Source: Gammaproteobacteria bacterium (GTDB lineage: Bacteria > Pseudomonadota > Gammaproteobacteria > SZUA-229). Taken from it: a DNA stretch of 61,460 nucleotides. The position numbers and the translations under genes are program-made. The notes under the pieces are model-generated. The model ran no database searches, was not told the origin of the DNA, and was given only the letters and a program-made list of their open reading frames with translations. Where the stretch lies: the NCBI GenBank assembly GCA_026995045.1, contig JALWPK010000148.1:1-61460 (forward strand). The letters are read 5' to 3'. Of the stretch, positions 45,847-54,981 are shown piece after piece (the stretch's first letter is position 1; the number at the start of each line of letters is the position of its first letter).

Positions 45847-46797
45847 TCAATTAATGATTTTTCGTATGCGGTATTCTTTTAGATCTTTGGCGTGTGTGAA
45901 TACCAGTAGTTCACCAATCAAACCGACAGCAATAATCTGTATGCCAAGCACGATTAGCAGCGTTGCAAGAAAAAGCGCTGGCCTGTCTGACAGGGCGACA
46001 TCAAAAAAGAGTCTTTCCACGATCAGGTAGCCAGTTATAAATAGACCCAGTGTGCTTAATGTGACGCCTATCAGCCCAAAAAAACGCAAGGGTTTTTTCA
46101 GGAATTTTGACAGAAAAAGTATGCTTAGTACGTCAAGCACACGGCGTATATATATGCCGGGTGGGTGGAGTTTACGGTGAGTGTCGTTATTGTTTTGCGG
46201 GGCGTCAACTTCACTGATGCGGAACCCCTGGCGATTGGCCATAATCGGGAAAAACCTGTACATATCGCCATATAATTGAACTTCATCCAGGATATATCGC
46301 TTGAATGCGCGGATGCCGCATCCAACATCGCGGATTTTTATATCACTGAATGTTCCCAGCAAGGAGTTAAACAGTCTTGTCTGCAATCTGTTGAGAGTGG
46401 AGTCTTTACGCGGCCACCTGCGAACAATGACCATGTCATTGTCTTCAAGCTGATCGATTATACTGGCGATGTGGCCTTCTTCGATTTGCCTGTGTGCAGG
46501 CAGGGTCAGAATGGTATCTCCTGTCGCTTCATGAAAAGCTGCGTTCAGTGCGGTGGTCTCGCCAAATCGCTTGGACAATGTGATAACCTGGATTGGTGAT
46601 TCCTGTTGCAGTTGTTTTAGCTGCTCGAGTGCTTCAGGGTGTGGGCCGTCAAGGGTGAATATTATTTCATGATGAAGACCCGTAGCTGTAATTTCCTTGT
46701 GGTAAAAGTCGTATAGATCCTGGATTGGCTCAAAATAGCCTGATATAAGGATGACGACGCTTAGTTCGATTGCGCTTGAATCAGTTGCTTGTGTCAC
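45847..46797 (-). CDS. GT2 family protein with altered donor-site motifs, two C-terminal helices
   Basis: The 316-residue protein has a GT-A domain and two C-terminal membrane helices, as in dolichyl/undecaprenyl-phosphate sugar synthases. The usual acidic motifs are changed: the DDG is LDGPHPE, and the DxD is replaced by TLPAHRQIEEG. It starts with GTG at 46797, overlapping the upstream gene by 17 bp. Either a variant that does not use a metal in the normal way, or a regulatory partner of the adjacent active GT2. Confidence 0.75.
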   Translation of the reverse strand: MTQATDSSAIELSVVILISGYFEPIQDLYDFYHKEITATGLHHEIIFTLDGPHPEALEQLKQLQQESPIQVITLSKRFGETTALNAAFHEATGDTILTLPAHRQIEEGHIASIIDQLEDNDMVIVRRWPRKDSTLNRLQTRLFNSLLGTFSDIKIRDVGCGIRAFKRYILDEVQLYGDMYRFFPIMANRQGFRISEVDAPQNNNDTHRKLHPPGIYIRRVLDVLSILFLSKFLKKPLRFFGLIGVTLSTLGLFITGYLIVERLFFDVALSDRPALFLATLLIVLGIQIIAVGLIGELLVFTHAKDLKEYRIRKIIN

Positions 46798-47755
46798 TTG
46801 TTTTCTCGGTTGTCAATTCAGGTTGTGTTTGTGTCAGGCTGGCAAAATGCTCGGTTTTCAGATTGCCGGTTCGATACACAAGGTCGCCAAGCACTCCCCA
46901 CATCAGTAATATGGCGGCGAGTGTAATATTGATGAATCCTGTGCTGTAAATGATTGTTGGATTGACGTGTTCAGGCAGCTGGCCGCCAAGCGTGATAATT
47001 ATAGCGCCAATTATTGCGAATACTGCGGCGTGCGCCCCAAAAAACAAAAGGGGGTTCGAGAAAAATGAGAGAATGGTTTTTATTGATATCAAGTCGAGCA
47101 AAACCTTGTATGTTCTGGATAAGCCGTATTTGGATTCGCCGAATTGTCTGGCATGATGCCTGACTTTTATTTCAGCAATCCGTGTGCCCGCCAGTGATGT
47201 CATCGCGGGGATGAACCGGTGCATTTCTGAGTAAAGGGGTATGTGCTTGATGACATGCGCCTTGTATCCTTTCAATGAGCAGCCATTGTCCTTGATAGGA
47301 ACGCCTGTGATTTTCCCGATAAGCCAGTTGGCGATTCTGGACGGGATTTTTCGCGTAATCAGCTTGTCCTGTCTCTTGTGGCGCCAGCCGACAACGATAT
47401 CGTACCCCTGATCCAGCTTGTCAAGGAACAAGGGGATGTCATCCGGGTCATTTTGCAGGTCACCATCCATGGTGATGAGGTAGCGGCCACGCGCGTGGTC
47501 GATGCCTGCCGCCATGGCGGGCGTCTGGCCATAATTGCGCCGAAACACAATTACTCGCAAATGAGAATCATTCTTGGCTATCTGTGAGGCAATGTCGACA
47601 GTTTTGTCCTTGCTTCCATCGTCAACAAATATTATTTCATAACTCCGCCCAAGAGGTGTTATGGCGTCTACAATCCTCTCGTACAGTAGTGCGACGCTGC
47701 CCTCCTCATTATAGAGAGGGGCAATGACTGATATATCAATGTCGGGGTGAGACAT
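46781..47755 (-). CDS. Polyprenyl-phosphate sugar synthase-like GT2 (ArnC/DPM type)
   Basis: The 324-residue protein has the intact GT2 motifs IFVDDGSKDKT, MDGDLQNDP and GCSLKGYKAHVI, then two C-terminal helices. It should join a nucleotide sugar to polyprenyl phosphate, supplying the GT39-type enzyme two genes downstream. The GGGAG ribosome site lies before its ATG. It is the first gene of a minus-strand run of nine genes (to 37669) with mostly overlapping or very short gaps. Confidence 0.9.
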   Translation of the reverse strand: MSHPDIDISVIAPLYNEEGSVALLYERIVDAITPLGRSYEIIFVDDGSKDKTVDIASQIAKNDSHLRVIVFRRNYGQTPAMAAGIDHARGRYLITMDGDLQNDPDDIPLFLDKLDQGYDIVVGWRHKRQDKLITRKIPSRIANWLIGKITGVPIKDNGCSLKGYKAHVIKHIPLYSEMHRFIPAMTSLAGTRIAEIKVRHHARQFGESKYGLSRTYKVLLDLISIKTILSFFSNPLLFFGAHAAVFAIIGAIIITLGGQLPEHVNPTIIYSTGFINITLAAILLMWGVLGDLVYRTGNLKTEHFASLTQTQPELTTEKTSDTSN

Positions 47756-47916
47756 GGTGCTCCCTGTCCAGTGTCAAAATATACAAGTAACCGGCAGCCT
47801 AGTATAGCAGAATAGGGTGCATAACAGGGTTTGCCAAAGAATGTTTGTAGTGTGTTGTAGTGAGGAAACTCTGAATAAACCGGGGTTTCCCTGAAATAGT
47901 GAACAGACGGGGCAGG

Positions 47917-49011
47917 ATGGAAAAAGAGTTATTCAGACAGAACAACTTTGATTTGTTACGGCTGATCGCGGCCATGCAGGTTGTGTTGAATCATGTTGTT
48001 GAAATTATGGATGTGCATCCTTCAGGCATATGGCGGGATATTTTCAGGGCCTTTCATCTGCTTCCCGGGGTGCCTGTCTTTTTCTTTATAAGCGGGTTCC
48101 TTATCAGTAAATCATACGAGAATAACCCGAGGCTGGCGGAATACTTTCAAAACCGTATTCTGCGTCTGTATCCGGGGTTGTTTGCGTGCGTGACCCTTTC
48201 TTTTGCTCTGATATACGCCAGTGGTTATATGGCCAGTACCGGAGCCAGTGTAACTGAGTGGCTGATGCTGTATGTCGCAAAAGTGAGCTTTTTGCAGTTC
48301 TACAATCCTGATTTCATGCGCGCCTACGGTGATGGGGTGTTGAATGGCAGTCTGTGGACGATTACTGTAGAGCTGCAATTTTATCTGTTGATCCCCGTTA
48401 TGTACGCATTGCTGGGTTTTCGGGCAAGTCAGATGACAAATGTCAGGTTGTTGATTCTGATTGTTATATTTGTGTTGATAAACAGATTGTATGTCTATTT
48501 GCCCGAGCAGTATCACAATGCATTATGGTACAAGTTATATCGTGTGTCTTTTCTGCCCTGGTTTTATATGTTTCTTGTGGGCGTATTTGTGCAGCGAAAC
48601 TTTATGATTTTTTATCGCCTGTTTGCCGGCCGTTTTCTGTGGATTCTTCCGGTTTACTGTGTTGCTGGCTATTTTGTATTGAAATATAACGTGCCTATGG
48701 GAAATCACCCCAATCCGGCAGTGTATTGTTTTCTGGTTGTTCTTATCTTCTCATTCGCATATTCATATCAGGGCTTGAGCAGGAAACTGTTGCGAGGCAA
48801 TGATATCTCATATGGGGTATATATATACCATATGCCGATCGTAAATTACCTTTTGTATCTTGGCTATGCGGGTGATATGCGCGCTGCTGTGTTCGCGATT
48901 GCAAGCACCGTGGTTGTTGCGCTTGCTTCATGGATGTTGGTGGAGAAGAAAAGTCTTGCGTTGAAGCGGCACCCGCTGAATCCACTGTATAATCCGCCAA
49001 AACATTCCTGA
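47917..49011 (+). CDS. Acyltransferase family 3 membrane protein
   Basis: The 364-residue protein starts MEKELFRQNNFDLLRLIAAMQ (about 20 residues shown) and has the acyltransferase-3 His in VLNHVVEI, with about ten membrane helices and basic loops ending LNPLYNPPKHS. It would O-acylate (usually acetylate) a sugar during export. ATG 47917 was chosen over the GTG at 47899, since the family starts near the FDLLRLIAA motif. It is divergent from the GT2 operon across a 161-bp gap. Confidence 0.85.
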   Translation: MEKELFRQNNFDLLRLIAAMQVVLNHVVEIMDVHPSGIWRDIFRAFHLLPGVPVFFFISGFLISKSYENNPRLAEYFQNRILRLYPGLFACVTLSFALIYASGYMASTGASVTEWLMLYVAKVSFLQFYNPDFMRAYGDGVLNGSLWTITVELQFYLLIPVMYALLGFRASQMTNVRLLILIVIFVLINRLYVYLPEQYHNALWYKLYRVSFLPWFYMFLVGVFVQRNFMIFYRLFAGRFLWILPVYCVAGYFVLKYNVPMGNHPNPAVYCFLVVLIFSFAYSYQGLSRKLLRGNDISYGVYIYHMPIVNYLLYLGYAGDMRAAVFAIASTVVVALASWMLVEKKSLALKRHPLNPLYNPPKHS

Positions 49012-49024
49012 GAATGGTGAGTTT

Positions 49025-50110
49025 GTGTTGGCTTTGAAATTTGCCTGTATCGCCCTGATTGTCATGCTGTTTCCAGGCTGCGAAGCGAAGCAGTTGGTTC
49101 CGCCATATCCGCAGAGTCGTCTTGTCAAATCGGTGAGTTACTATTGGGAAACTCACAAGCGCCAGGCGGCGGGAAGTGATAATTGGCCGCTTACATGGTC
49201 TGATGATGGCAGTCAGTATACATCGTGGGGTGACGGTGGCGGCTTTGGCGGCAGCAATGTCAGGGGGCGAGTGTCACTCGGTGTTGCGCGTATTGATGGA
49301 GACAAGGATGATTATGCCGGTGTGAATATCTGGGGCGGAGTCGGCGCTGAGCAGCCGGATAATATATCGGGCAAGTCTTACGGCGTACTTGCCGTTGGCA
49401 GGCAGCTGTATATGTGGGTGAGTCCCGGCAGTAACAATCAGGCGTTTATAGAGTCCAGGTTATATGTTTCCCAAGACAGTGGCCGCACATGGCGTATTCT
49501 GGACTGGGCGTTCAGTCGTGAAGACGGGATTGTCAACCCGGCCTTTGCACAGTATGGCCAGGGATACGCCGGGGCGCGTGATGACTATATTTATATTTAT
49601 GCCAGCCAGATTATGGATGATAGTCGCCTGGAGGTGCAGATTCCGGGCAGTATCATGCTGATGCGTGTTTTACGCACGAGGATTACTGACAGGAGCCAAT
49701 ATCAGTTCTTTGCAGGACTGGATGAGAAAAAGCAGCCGAAATGGTCAGGAGATATTCGTCAGGCCCAGCCTGTGTTTGAGGATGAAAATGGTGTGGGCTG
49801 GAATCTGAGTGTGTCTTACAACCCTGGTTTGCAGCGTTACTTCTTGATGACGGAGCACACGGCGTCAATGCAAGGCAATATCGGCATTTTCGAGGCTGCA
49901 GAGCCCTGGGGGGAGTGGTCGACGGCGTATTATGGCAAATTTGCGGAAGGCGCGGGCATTCAGCAAAGCACCTTTTACTATAATTTTTCCAATAAATGGC
50001 TGAGTGAAGACGGGCTGGATTTTGTCATGGTATTCACCGGAGTGGGTGAGAATGACTCATGGAATACTGTAACAGGCCGGTTTGCGCTATGGTCTCAGGA
50101 ATTACCTTGA
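49025..50110 (+). CDS. DUF4185-like beta-propeller lipoprotein
   Basis: The 361-residue protein has a lipoprotein signal ending VMLFPGC, then repeated beta-rich blades with Asp-box-like motifs (SQDSGRTWRI, WLSEDGLDF) and many Trp/Tyr. This matches DUF4185-type propellers, thought to bind or process glycans. The GTG start is 13 bases after the acyltransferase stop; no ATG in frame is nearby. Catalytic residues cannot be assigned. Confidence 0.7.
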   Translation: MLALKFACIALIVMLFPGCEAKQLVPPYPQSRLVKSVSYYWETHKRQAAGSDNWPLTWSDDGSQYTSWGDGGGFGGSNVRGRVSLGVARIDGDKDDYAGVNIWGGVGAEQPDNISGKSYGVLAVGRQLYMWVSPGSNNQAFIESRLYVSQDSGRTWRILDWAFSREDGIVNPAFAQYGQGYAGARDDYIYIYASQIMDDSRLEVQIPGSIMLMRVLRTRITDRSQYQFFAGLDEKKQPKWSGDIRQAQPVFEDENGVGWNLSVSYNPGLQRYFLMTEHTASMQGNIGIFEAAEPWGEWSTAYYGKFAEGAGIQQSTFYYNFSNKWLSEDGLDFVMVFTGVGENDSWNTVTGRFALWSQELP

Positions 50111-50193
50111 CGCTATAACGGTTGCCGGTTTGTCAGCTATCACTGACTATCATGCTGGATAGCATGTAAACGGACGATATTACAGGATTGCTT

Positions 50194-51888
50194 GTGCTAC
50201 GAAATATACAGTCTCTTACGGAACAGGAATTTGATCTGGTCATCATCGGCGGCGGCATATTCGCCGCGACGGCAGCCTGGGATGCGGCCTTACGTGGTTT
50301 GTCCGTCGCGTTGATCGAAAAACACGACTTCGCCTCAGGCAGCTCGGCCAATTCATTCAAGTTTATTCACGGCGGCATTCGCTATTTGCAGCATGCGGAT
50401 ATTGTGCGCCTGCGCGCCTCCTGCCGAGAGCGCAGCGCCATGCTGCGTATTGCGCCGCATCTGGTTCAGCCGCAGCCGGTGCTGATACCCACCTACGGCC
50501 ATGGCAAGTCCGGCAAGTGGTTTCTGGGGGCGGGCATGCTGGTATACGACCTGCTTACGCTGGGACGCAATCGTGGCATACGCGATAAAAAAAGGCGTAT
50601 TCCCTGGTCCTCTTTTTTCAGCCGCAGGCAGGTGTTGCAGGATTATCCCGACCTGAATCCGGATGGGCTGACCGGCGCCGCCATGTTCAGCGACGCGCAA
50701 ATGTACAACCCGACGCGGTTGGTGCTGGCGTTTATACAGTCGGCGGTTTCGCGCGGCGCAGTGGTGGCCAATTATGTCGAGGCGCAGGGTTTGCTGCGCG
50801 ACGGCGACTGTGTGACCGGTGTGCAGGCGTTTGACCGAATCAGTCAGCAAGCTGTTGAAATTCGCGCCAAAGCCGTGCTCAACTGCGCAGGGCCGTGGAG
50901 CGACTGGCTGCTGGAGCAGGCCATGCCGCAGGCGCCATCGGCCAGCCAGAAAAATGTTTACTCACGCGATGCCTGTTTTGTTATCAAGCGCCGTTTTGAC
51001 AGCCCGCGGGCGGTGGCCGTACTGGGGCGCACCAAAGATCCCGATGCGCTGCTGAGCCGGCCGGCGCGGCATTTGTTCCTGGTGCCCTGGCGCGACTACA
51101 CGCTGGTTGGCGTGTGGCATGTGGTGTGGAAACAGCACCCGGAAACGGTGACCGTAGAAGAACAGGAAGTGCAAACCTTCATCGACGAAATCAACGAAGC
51201 CTACCCGGCGTTGCAACTGACCACGGCGGATGTGTGCATGTGGAACGCCGGTCTGGTGCCGTTCGGCGACAATGAGGAAGGCGACGAAAACCTGAGTTAT
51301 GGCAAACGCTCGCTATTCATCGATCACAAGGCCAGTGACGGCATTGACGGACTGGTGACGCTGATAGGCATCCGCTACACCACTGCGCGCGGTGACAGCG
51401 CCAGGGCGGTCGACCTGATTTGCCGGAAACTGGGTCATCAGGCGCGGGCGCAAACCGAAACCACACCCTTGCAGGGTGGCGACATTGCCGATTTTGACGC
51501 CCTGGTGCAGCAGTTGCATCAACAACAGACGCTGGGTTTGCCGTATGACTGCGTCGAGGCGCTGGCGCATAATCATGGCGCCAATGCCACCGGCATCCTG
51601 GCGCTGGCGCAGCAGGACGCCGCGCTGGCGGAACGCCTGGGCGGCAGCCGGGTGCTGAAAGCCGAAGTCATCAATGCGGTGCAAAACGAAATGGCGCTGA
51701 CGCTGGCGGATGTGGTGTTCCGGCGCACCGATCTGGCCACGGGCGGCAACCCTGGCAAGGCTGCATTGCAGCAATGCATCGACTTGATGACGCCGCTGCT
51801 GGGCTGGGATGAGGCCGAACAGCAGGCGCAGATGCAGGCCGTGCTGGCGCGTTTCCCGCAATGGAATCAACAAGAGAGCGATTTATGA
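50194..51888 (+). CDS. FAD-dependent glycerol-3-phosphate dehydrogenase family protein (GlpD-like)
   Basis: The 564-residue flavoprotein has the FAD-binding VIIGGGIFAATAAWDAA (near 16-32), SSANSFKFIHGGIRYL, a substrate region with NCAGPWSDWLLEQ, and a GlpD-type C-terminal helical domain (ALQQCIDLM). It would oxidise glycerol-3-phosphate to dihydroxyacetone phosphate at the membrane. The GTG at 50194 was chosen: AGGA lies six bases upstream, while the TTG at 50188 has none. It overlaps the epimerase start (ATGA), so it belongs to the same operon, an unusual place for a catabolic enzyme. Confidence 0.82.
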   Translation: MLRNIQSLTEQEFDLVIIGGGIFAATAAWDAALRGLSVALIEKHDFASGSSANSFKFIHGGIRYLQHADIVRLRASCRERSAMLRIAPHLVQPQPVLIPTYGHGKSGKWFLGAGMLVYDLLTLGRNRGIRDKKRRIPWSSFFSRRQVLQDYPDLNPDGLTGAAMFSDAQMYNPTRLVLAFIQSAVSRGAVVANYVEAQGLLRDGDCVTGVQAFDRISQQAVEIRAKAVLNCAGPWSDWLLEQAMPQAPSASQKNVYSRDACFVIKRRFDSPRAVAVLGRTKDPDALLSRPARHLFLVPWRDYTLVGVWHVVWKQHPETVTVEEQEVQTFIDEINEAYPALQLTTADVCMWNAGLVPFGDNEEGDENLSYGKRSLFIDHKASDGIDGLVTLIGIRYTTARGDSARAVDLICRKLGHQARAQTETTPLQGGDIADFDALVQQLHQQQTLGLPYDCVEALAHNHGANATGILALAQQDAALAERLGGSRVLKAEVINAVQNEMALTLADVVFRRTDLATGGNPGKAALQQCIDLMTPLLGWDEAEQQAQMQAVLARFPQWNQQESDL

Positions 51889-52877
51889 GAGTACTGATTA
51901 CCGGCGGCACCGGATTTATTGGATCGCGGCTGGCGCAGCGTTGCCAGCAACGTGGCGACGAGGTGGTGATTCTGGCGCAAACCAACACCGATGCCGAAAA
52001 GCAGAATGCCACAGACTTGCAGCAGCAGGGGTTCGCGTTCATCAATGGCGGCGTCAATGACGCCGTTGCGGTGAGTCAGGCGGTTTCCGGTTGCGATGTC
52101 GTCTTTCATCTGGCCGCCGCCCAGCACGAAGCCAATGTGCCGGATCAGCATTTCTGGAATGTCAATGTCGAGGGTACGCGCAATCTGCTGGGCGCCAGCA
52201 TCGAAGCCGGTGTCGGGCGTTTTGTGCATGGCAGCACCATTGGCGTGTACGGCGTCGAAATGCAGGGCGAGTTGAGCGAGCAGTCGGCCTTGAAGCCGGA
52301 CAATATCTATGGCGTGACCAAAAAGGCCGGTGAGGAGCTGGTGCTGTCCTATCGCGACAGGCTGCCGGTCACCGCCATTCGTATATCGGAAACCTACGGC
52401 CCCGGCGACCGGCGCCTGCTGAAGCTGTTCAAGGGCATTAACAAGCGCAGGTTCTTTGTCATTGGCGACGGCGAAAACAAGCACCAGCTGATTTATGTAG
52501 ACGACCTGATTGACGGTTTTTTTCTCGCCGCGGAAAAGGATGCGGCGCTGGGTGAAGTATTTGTGCTGGCCGGTGAGGAAATCCTGACCACCAATGATAT
52601 GGTCAACATCATCGCCGATGTGCTGCAGGTGAAGCCGCTGGCGTTCCGTGCGCCGATGTGGCCGTTTATGATTCTGGCCATCATCATGGAGAAAACCCTG
52701 CGGCCGCTCGGTATTCAGCCGCCGTTGCACCGGCGGCGGCTGGATTTTTTCAAAAAGACCCTATATTTCTCGCCTGACAAGTCGCGTGAGCTGCTGGGCT
52801 TTGTCCCCAAAACCGGTTTCAGGGCCGGTTCAGCCGAAACCGCAGAGTGGTATCGGCGGCAGGGCATGCTGGAGTAG
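51885..52877 (+). CDS. NAD-dependent epimerase/dehydratase (SDR family)
   Basis: The 330-residue extended SDR has GGTGFIGSRL at residues 7-16, the HLAAAQHEANV segment, Thr in HGSTIGVYG and YGVTKKAGE (YxxxK). It resembles nucleotide-sugar epimerases/dehydratases and would make or modify an activated sugar for the EPS. Its ATG lies in the GlpD stop region (4-base overlap). A methyltransferase gene is convergent, 4 bases after it. Confidence 0.87.
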   Translation: MRVLITGGTGFIGSRLAQRCQQRGDEVVILAQTNTDAEKQNATDLQQQGFAFINGGVNDAVAVSQAVSGCDVVFHLAAAQHEANVPDQHFWNVNVEGTRNLLGASIEAGVGRFVHGSTIGVYGVEMQGELSEQSALKPDNIYGVTKKAGEELVLSYRDRLPVTAIRISETYGPGDRRLLKLFKGINKRRFFVIGDGENKHQLIYVDDLIDGFFLAAEKDAALGEVFVLAGEEILTTNDMVNIIADVLQVKPLAFRAPMWPFMILAIIMEKTLRPLGIQPPLHRRRLDFFKKTLYFSPDKSRELLGFVPKTGFRAGSAETAEWYRRQGMLE

Positions 52878-52881
52878 GCCT

Positions 52882-53610
52882 TCAGCCCTTGGTGCAGACA
52901 GCGGCGATTTTTTTGGTGAACAGCTTGTTGCTTTTGCCATACATGATAAAGCTGATGCGGAAAAACAGCGTGTACAGCGAGGAAACTGCCCACAAAATGT
53001 AGTTGGCGGGATTGGTCCAGAACACATACAGGTGCAGCGGGATAACCTTGATATCCTTGAAGCCGGTATAGTCCAGCACCTGCTTCATGGTGTATTCGGT
53101 AAACGTGTTGTAGTGATCAAAATTCTGCGCCAGCGCTTCCGCCCCGGTAATCGGATTGGCGCCGTTCAACGCATGTGAAATCAGCTTGCCGCCGGGTTTG
53201 ATTTTGCTGTTGGCCAGTTGCAGAAATTCGATAATTTCATCCTTGGTCAGGTGATTGAGCTCCTGCTCACAGAAAATCAGGTCATATATTTCGTCGCTGT
53301 TTTCCAAGTGCTCGAAAGCGGTGGCCTGTATGCAGTTGAGGCCGCGCTTTTTGGCGTGTTCGATTTTGTCGGCAAACGAGTCGATGCCCAGCACCTTGCT
53401 GTAACCGTTGCGATTGAGCATGTCAACAAAATAGCCGGGGCCGCAGCTGATGACCAGAATGTTGCTGTTTTTGTCCGCGGGAACGTGCGGCAGGTAATTA
53501 TGTTTGTAAAATTTGTACAGCGTGGTATAGCCCTTTTCGATATTGCCCGGGCCTTCCCAGAAAGAGTCAAAGGGTTCCATTTTTGCCGTCAATTGGCGTT
53601 GACCGGTCAT
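52882..53610 (-). CDS. SAM-dependent methyltransferase with C-terminal hydrophobic segment
   Basis: The 242-residue protein has Rossmann motif I LVISCGPGYFVDML, LGIDSFADKIEHAKKRG and FCEQELNHL, then a C-terminal hydrophobic segment near residues 200-220 (ILWAVSSLYTLFF) that may sit in the membrane. It likely methylates a sugar or lipid intermediate. ATG 53610 was chosen over longer readings because GGAG lies 8 bases upstream on this strand. Confidence 0.75.
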   Translation of the reverse strand: MTGQRQLTAKMEPFDSFWEGPGNIEKGYTTLYKFYKHNYLPHVPADKNSNILVISCGPGYFVDMLNRNGYSKVLGIDSFADKIEHAKKRGLNCIQATAFEHLENSDEIYDLIFCEQELNHLTKDEIIEFLQLANSKIKPGGKLISHALNGANPITGAEALAQNFDHYNTFTEYTMKQVLDYTGFKDIKVIPLHLYVFWTNPANYILWAVSSLYTLFFRISFIMYGKSNKLFTKKIAAVCTKG

Positions 53611-53778
53611 ACGTGTTGCTCCAAAAATTGCTTCATTGCGGGCATATTGTAGTCGTTTTGGCTGAACTTCGCAGCGCTTTGCACTAAACTTACGGGGTTG
53701 TTCCGGTAGCGGGCAGCAGCCAGGAAATGCTGGAATCAAACCGGCAGAATCAGCCAACAGGAATTAGCCCGAAACCTG

Positions 53779-54942
53779 ATGCGAATTTTATATTGCAACT
53801 ATGAATACCCGCCGCTGGGTGGCGGTGGCGGCGTCATTAACAAACAGATTGCCGAGGAGCTGGCCAAACGTCATACGGTTGATGTGCTGACTTCCCAGGG
53901 GATGGATCTGCCAACCGAGTCAGTCGAAAACGGCGTCACCGTCTATCGCGTGCCAGTGTGGTTTCGCAGCCGCCAGGCTGCCGCCAATCTGCCATCGATG
54001 CTGGCCTATCTGCCAAATGGTTACTGCAAGGGAAAACAGCTGATCAGCCGGCATCGGTATGATGTCATCAACACACATTTCGCTATCCCCACTGGTCCGG
54101 TAGGTGACTGGCTGTCGCACAAGGCGAATATTCCCAATGTGCTGTCGGTGCACGGTGGCGATTTATATGACCCCAGCAAGTGGATGTCGCCACACCGCCA
54201 CGCCATCCTGCGCAGCGTGGTTCGCAGTTTGTTGCGCAAGGCGGATGCGGTTGTTGGCCAGTCAAGCAACACGATTGACAATGTTCACCGGATTTATGAT
54301 GCCGGATTGCATTGTGAGTGTGTGCCGCTGGGCATTGTGCGCCAGACCGGGACGCCAGTAGTCAATCGTGAGCGTTATGGTTTGAAGCCGGATGATGTTG
54401 TGCTGGCGACAGTGGGACGACTGGTGTCGCGCAAGGCGCTGGACAGGCTGCTGACCATACTGGGGCGCATGAAAAATACAAAAGTGCATTTGTTTGTTGT
54501 CGGCTCCGGGCCGCAAATGCAGGCGTTGCAGCAGTTGACGCAACAGCTGGGTCTGCAACAGCAGGTGCATTTGTTGGGGCAGGTGGATGAGCAGGAAAAA
54601 CTCAGCGTGCTCCGGATGGCGGATATTTATGTTTCAACCAGCCAGCATGAAGGCTTCGGCATCGTTTACCTTGAGGCCATGGACGCCGGGCTGCCGGTTG
54701 TCTGTTACGACTACGGCGGCCAGACAGATTTTCTGCAATCCGGCAAAACCGGGTTTCTGATCAGCCTGAATGATGAGGCGGCCTTCCTGCAGGCGTGTGA
54801 GCAATTGATTAATGATGCAGACATGCGTGAACAAATGGCGCGCTACAACAAGCAGCTGGTCGAACGCTACTATATTGATAATTGCGCGCAGCAGTATGAG
54901 CGCCTGTATGAAAAAGTTATCGCAGAACACCGTGCAGCGTGA
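53779..54942 (+). CDS. Glycosyltransferase family 4 (GT-B)
   Basis: The 387-residue protein starts MRILYCNYEYPPLGGGGGV, with GLNVLSVHGGDLYD-like LSVHGGDLYDPSKW, and a donor domain with TVGRLVSRKALDRLL and SQHEGFGIVYLEAMDAG (EX7E). It resembles GT4 members in XrtA loci. Unknown specificity. It precedes the asnB operon by 39 bases. Confidence 0.88.
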   Translation: MRILYCNYEYPPLGGGGGVINKQIAEELAKRHTVDVLTSQGMDLPTESVENGVTVYRVPVWFRSRQAAANLPSMLAYLPNGYCKGKQLISRHRYDVINTHFAIPTGPVGDWLSHKANIPNVLSVHGGDLYDPSKWMSPHRHAILRSVVRSLLRKADAVVGQSSNTIDNVHRIYDAGLHCECVPLGIVRQTGTPVVNRERYGLKPDDVVLATVGRLVSRKALDRLLTILGRMKNTKVHLFVVGSGPQMQALQQLTQQLGLQQQVHLLGQVDEQEKLSVLRMADIYVSTSQHEGFGIVYLEAMDAGLPVVCYDYGGQTDFLQSGKTGFLISLNDEAAFLQACEQLINDADMREQMARYNKQLVERYYIDNCAQQYERLYEKVIAEHRAA

Positions 54943-54981
54943 TGTTGGCCGGAAACATCGACGAATGAGAGAGCAGACATC

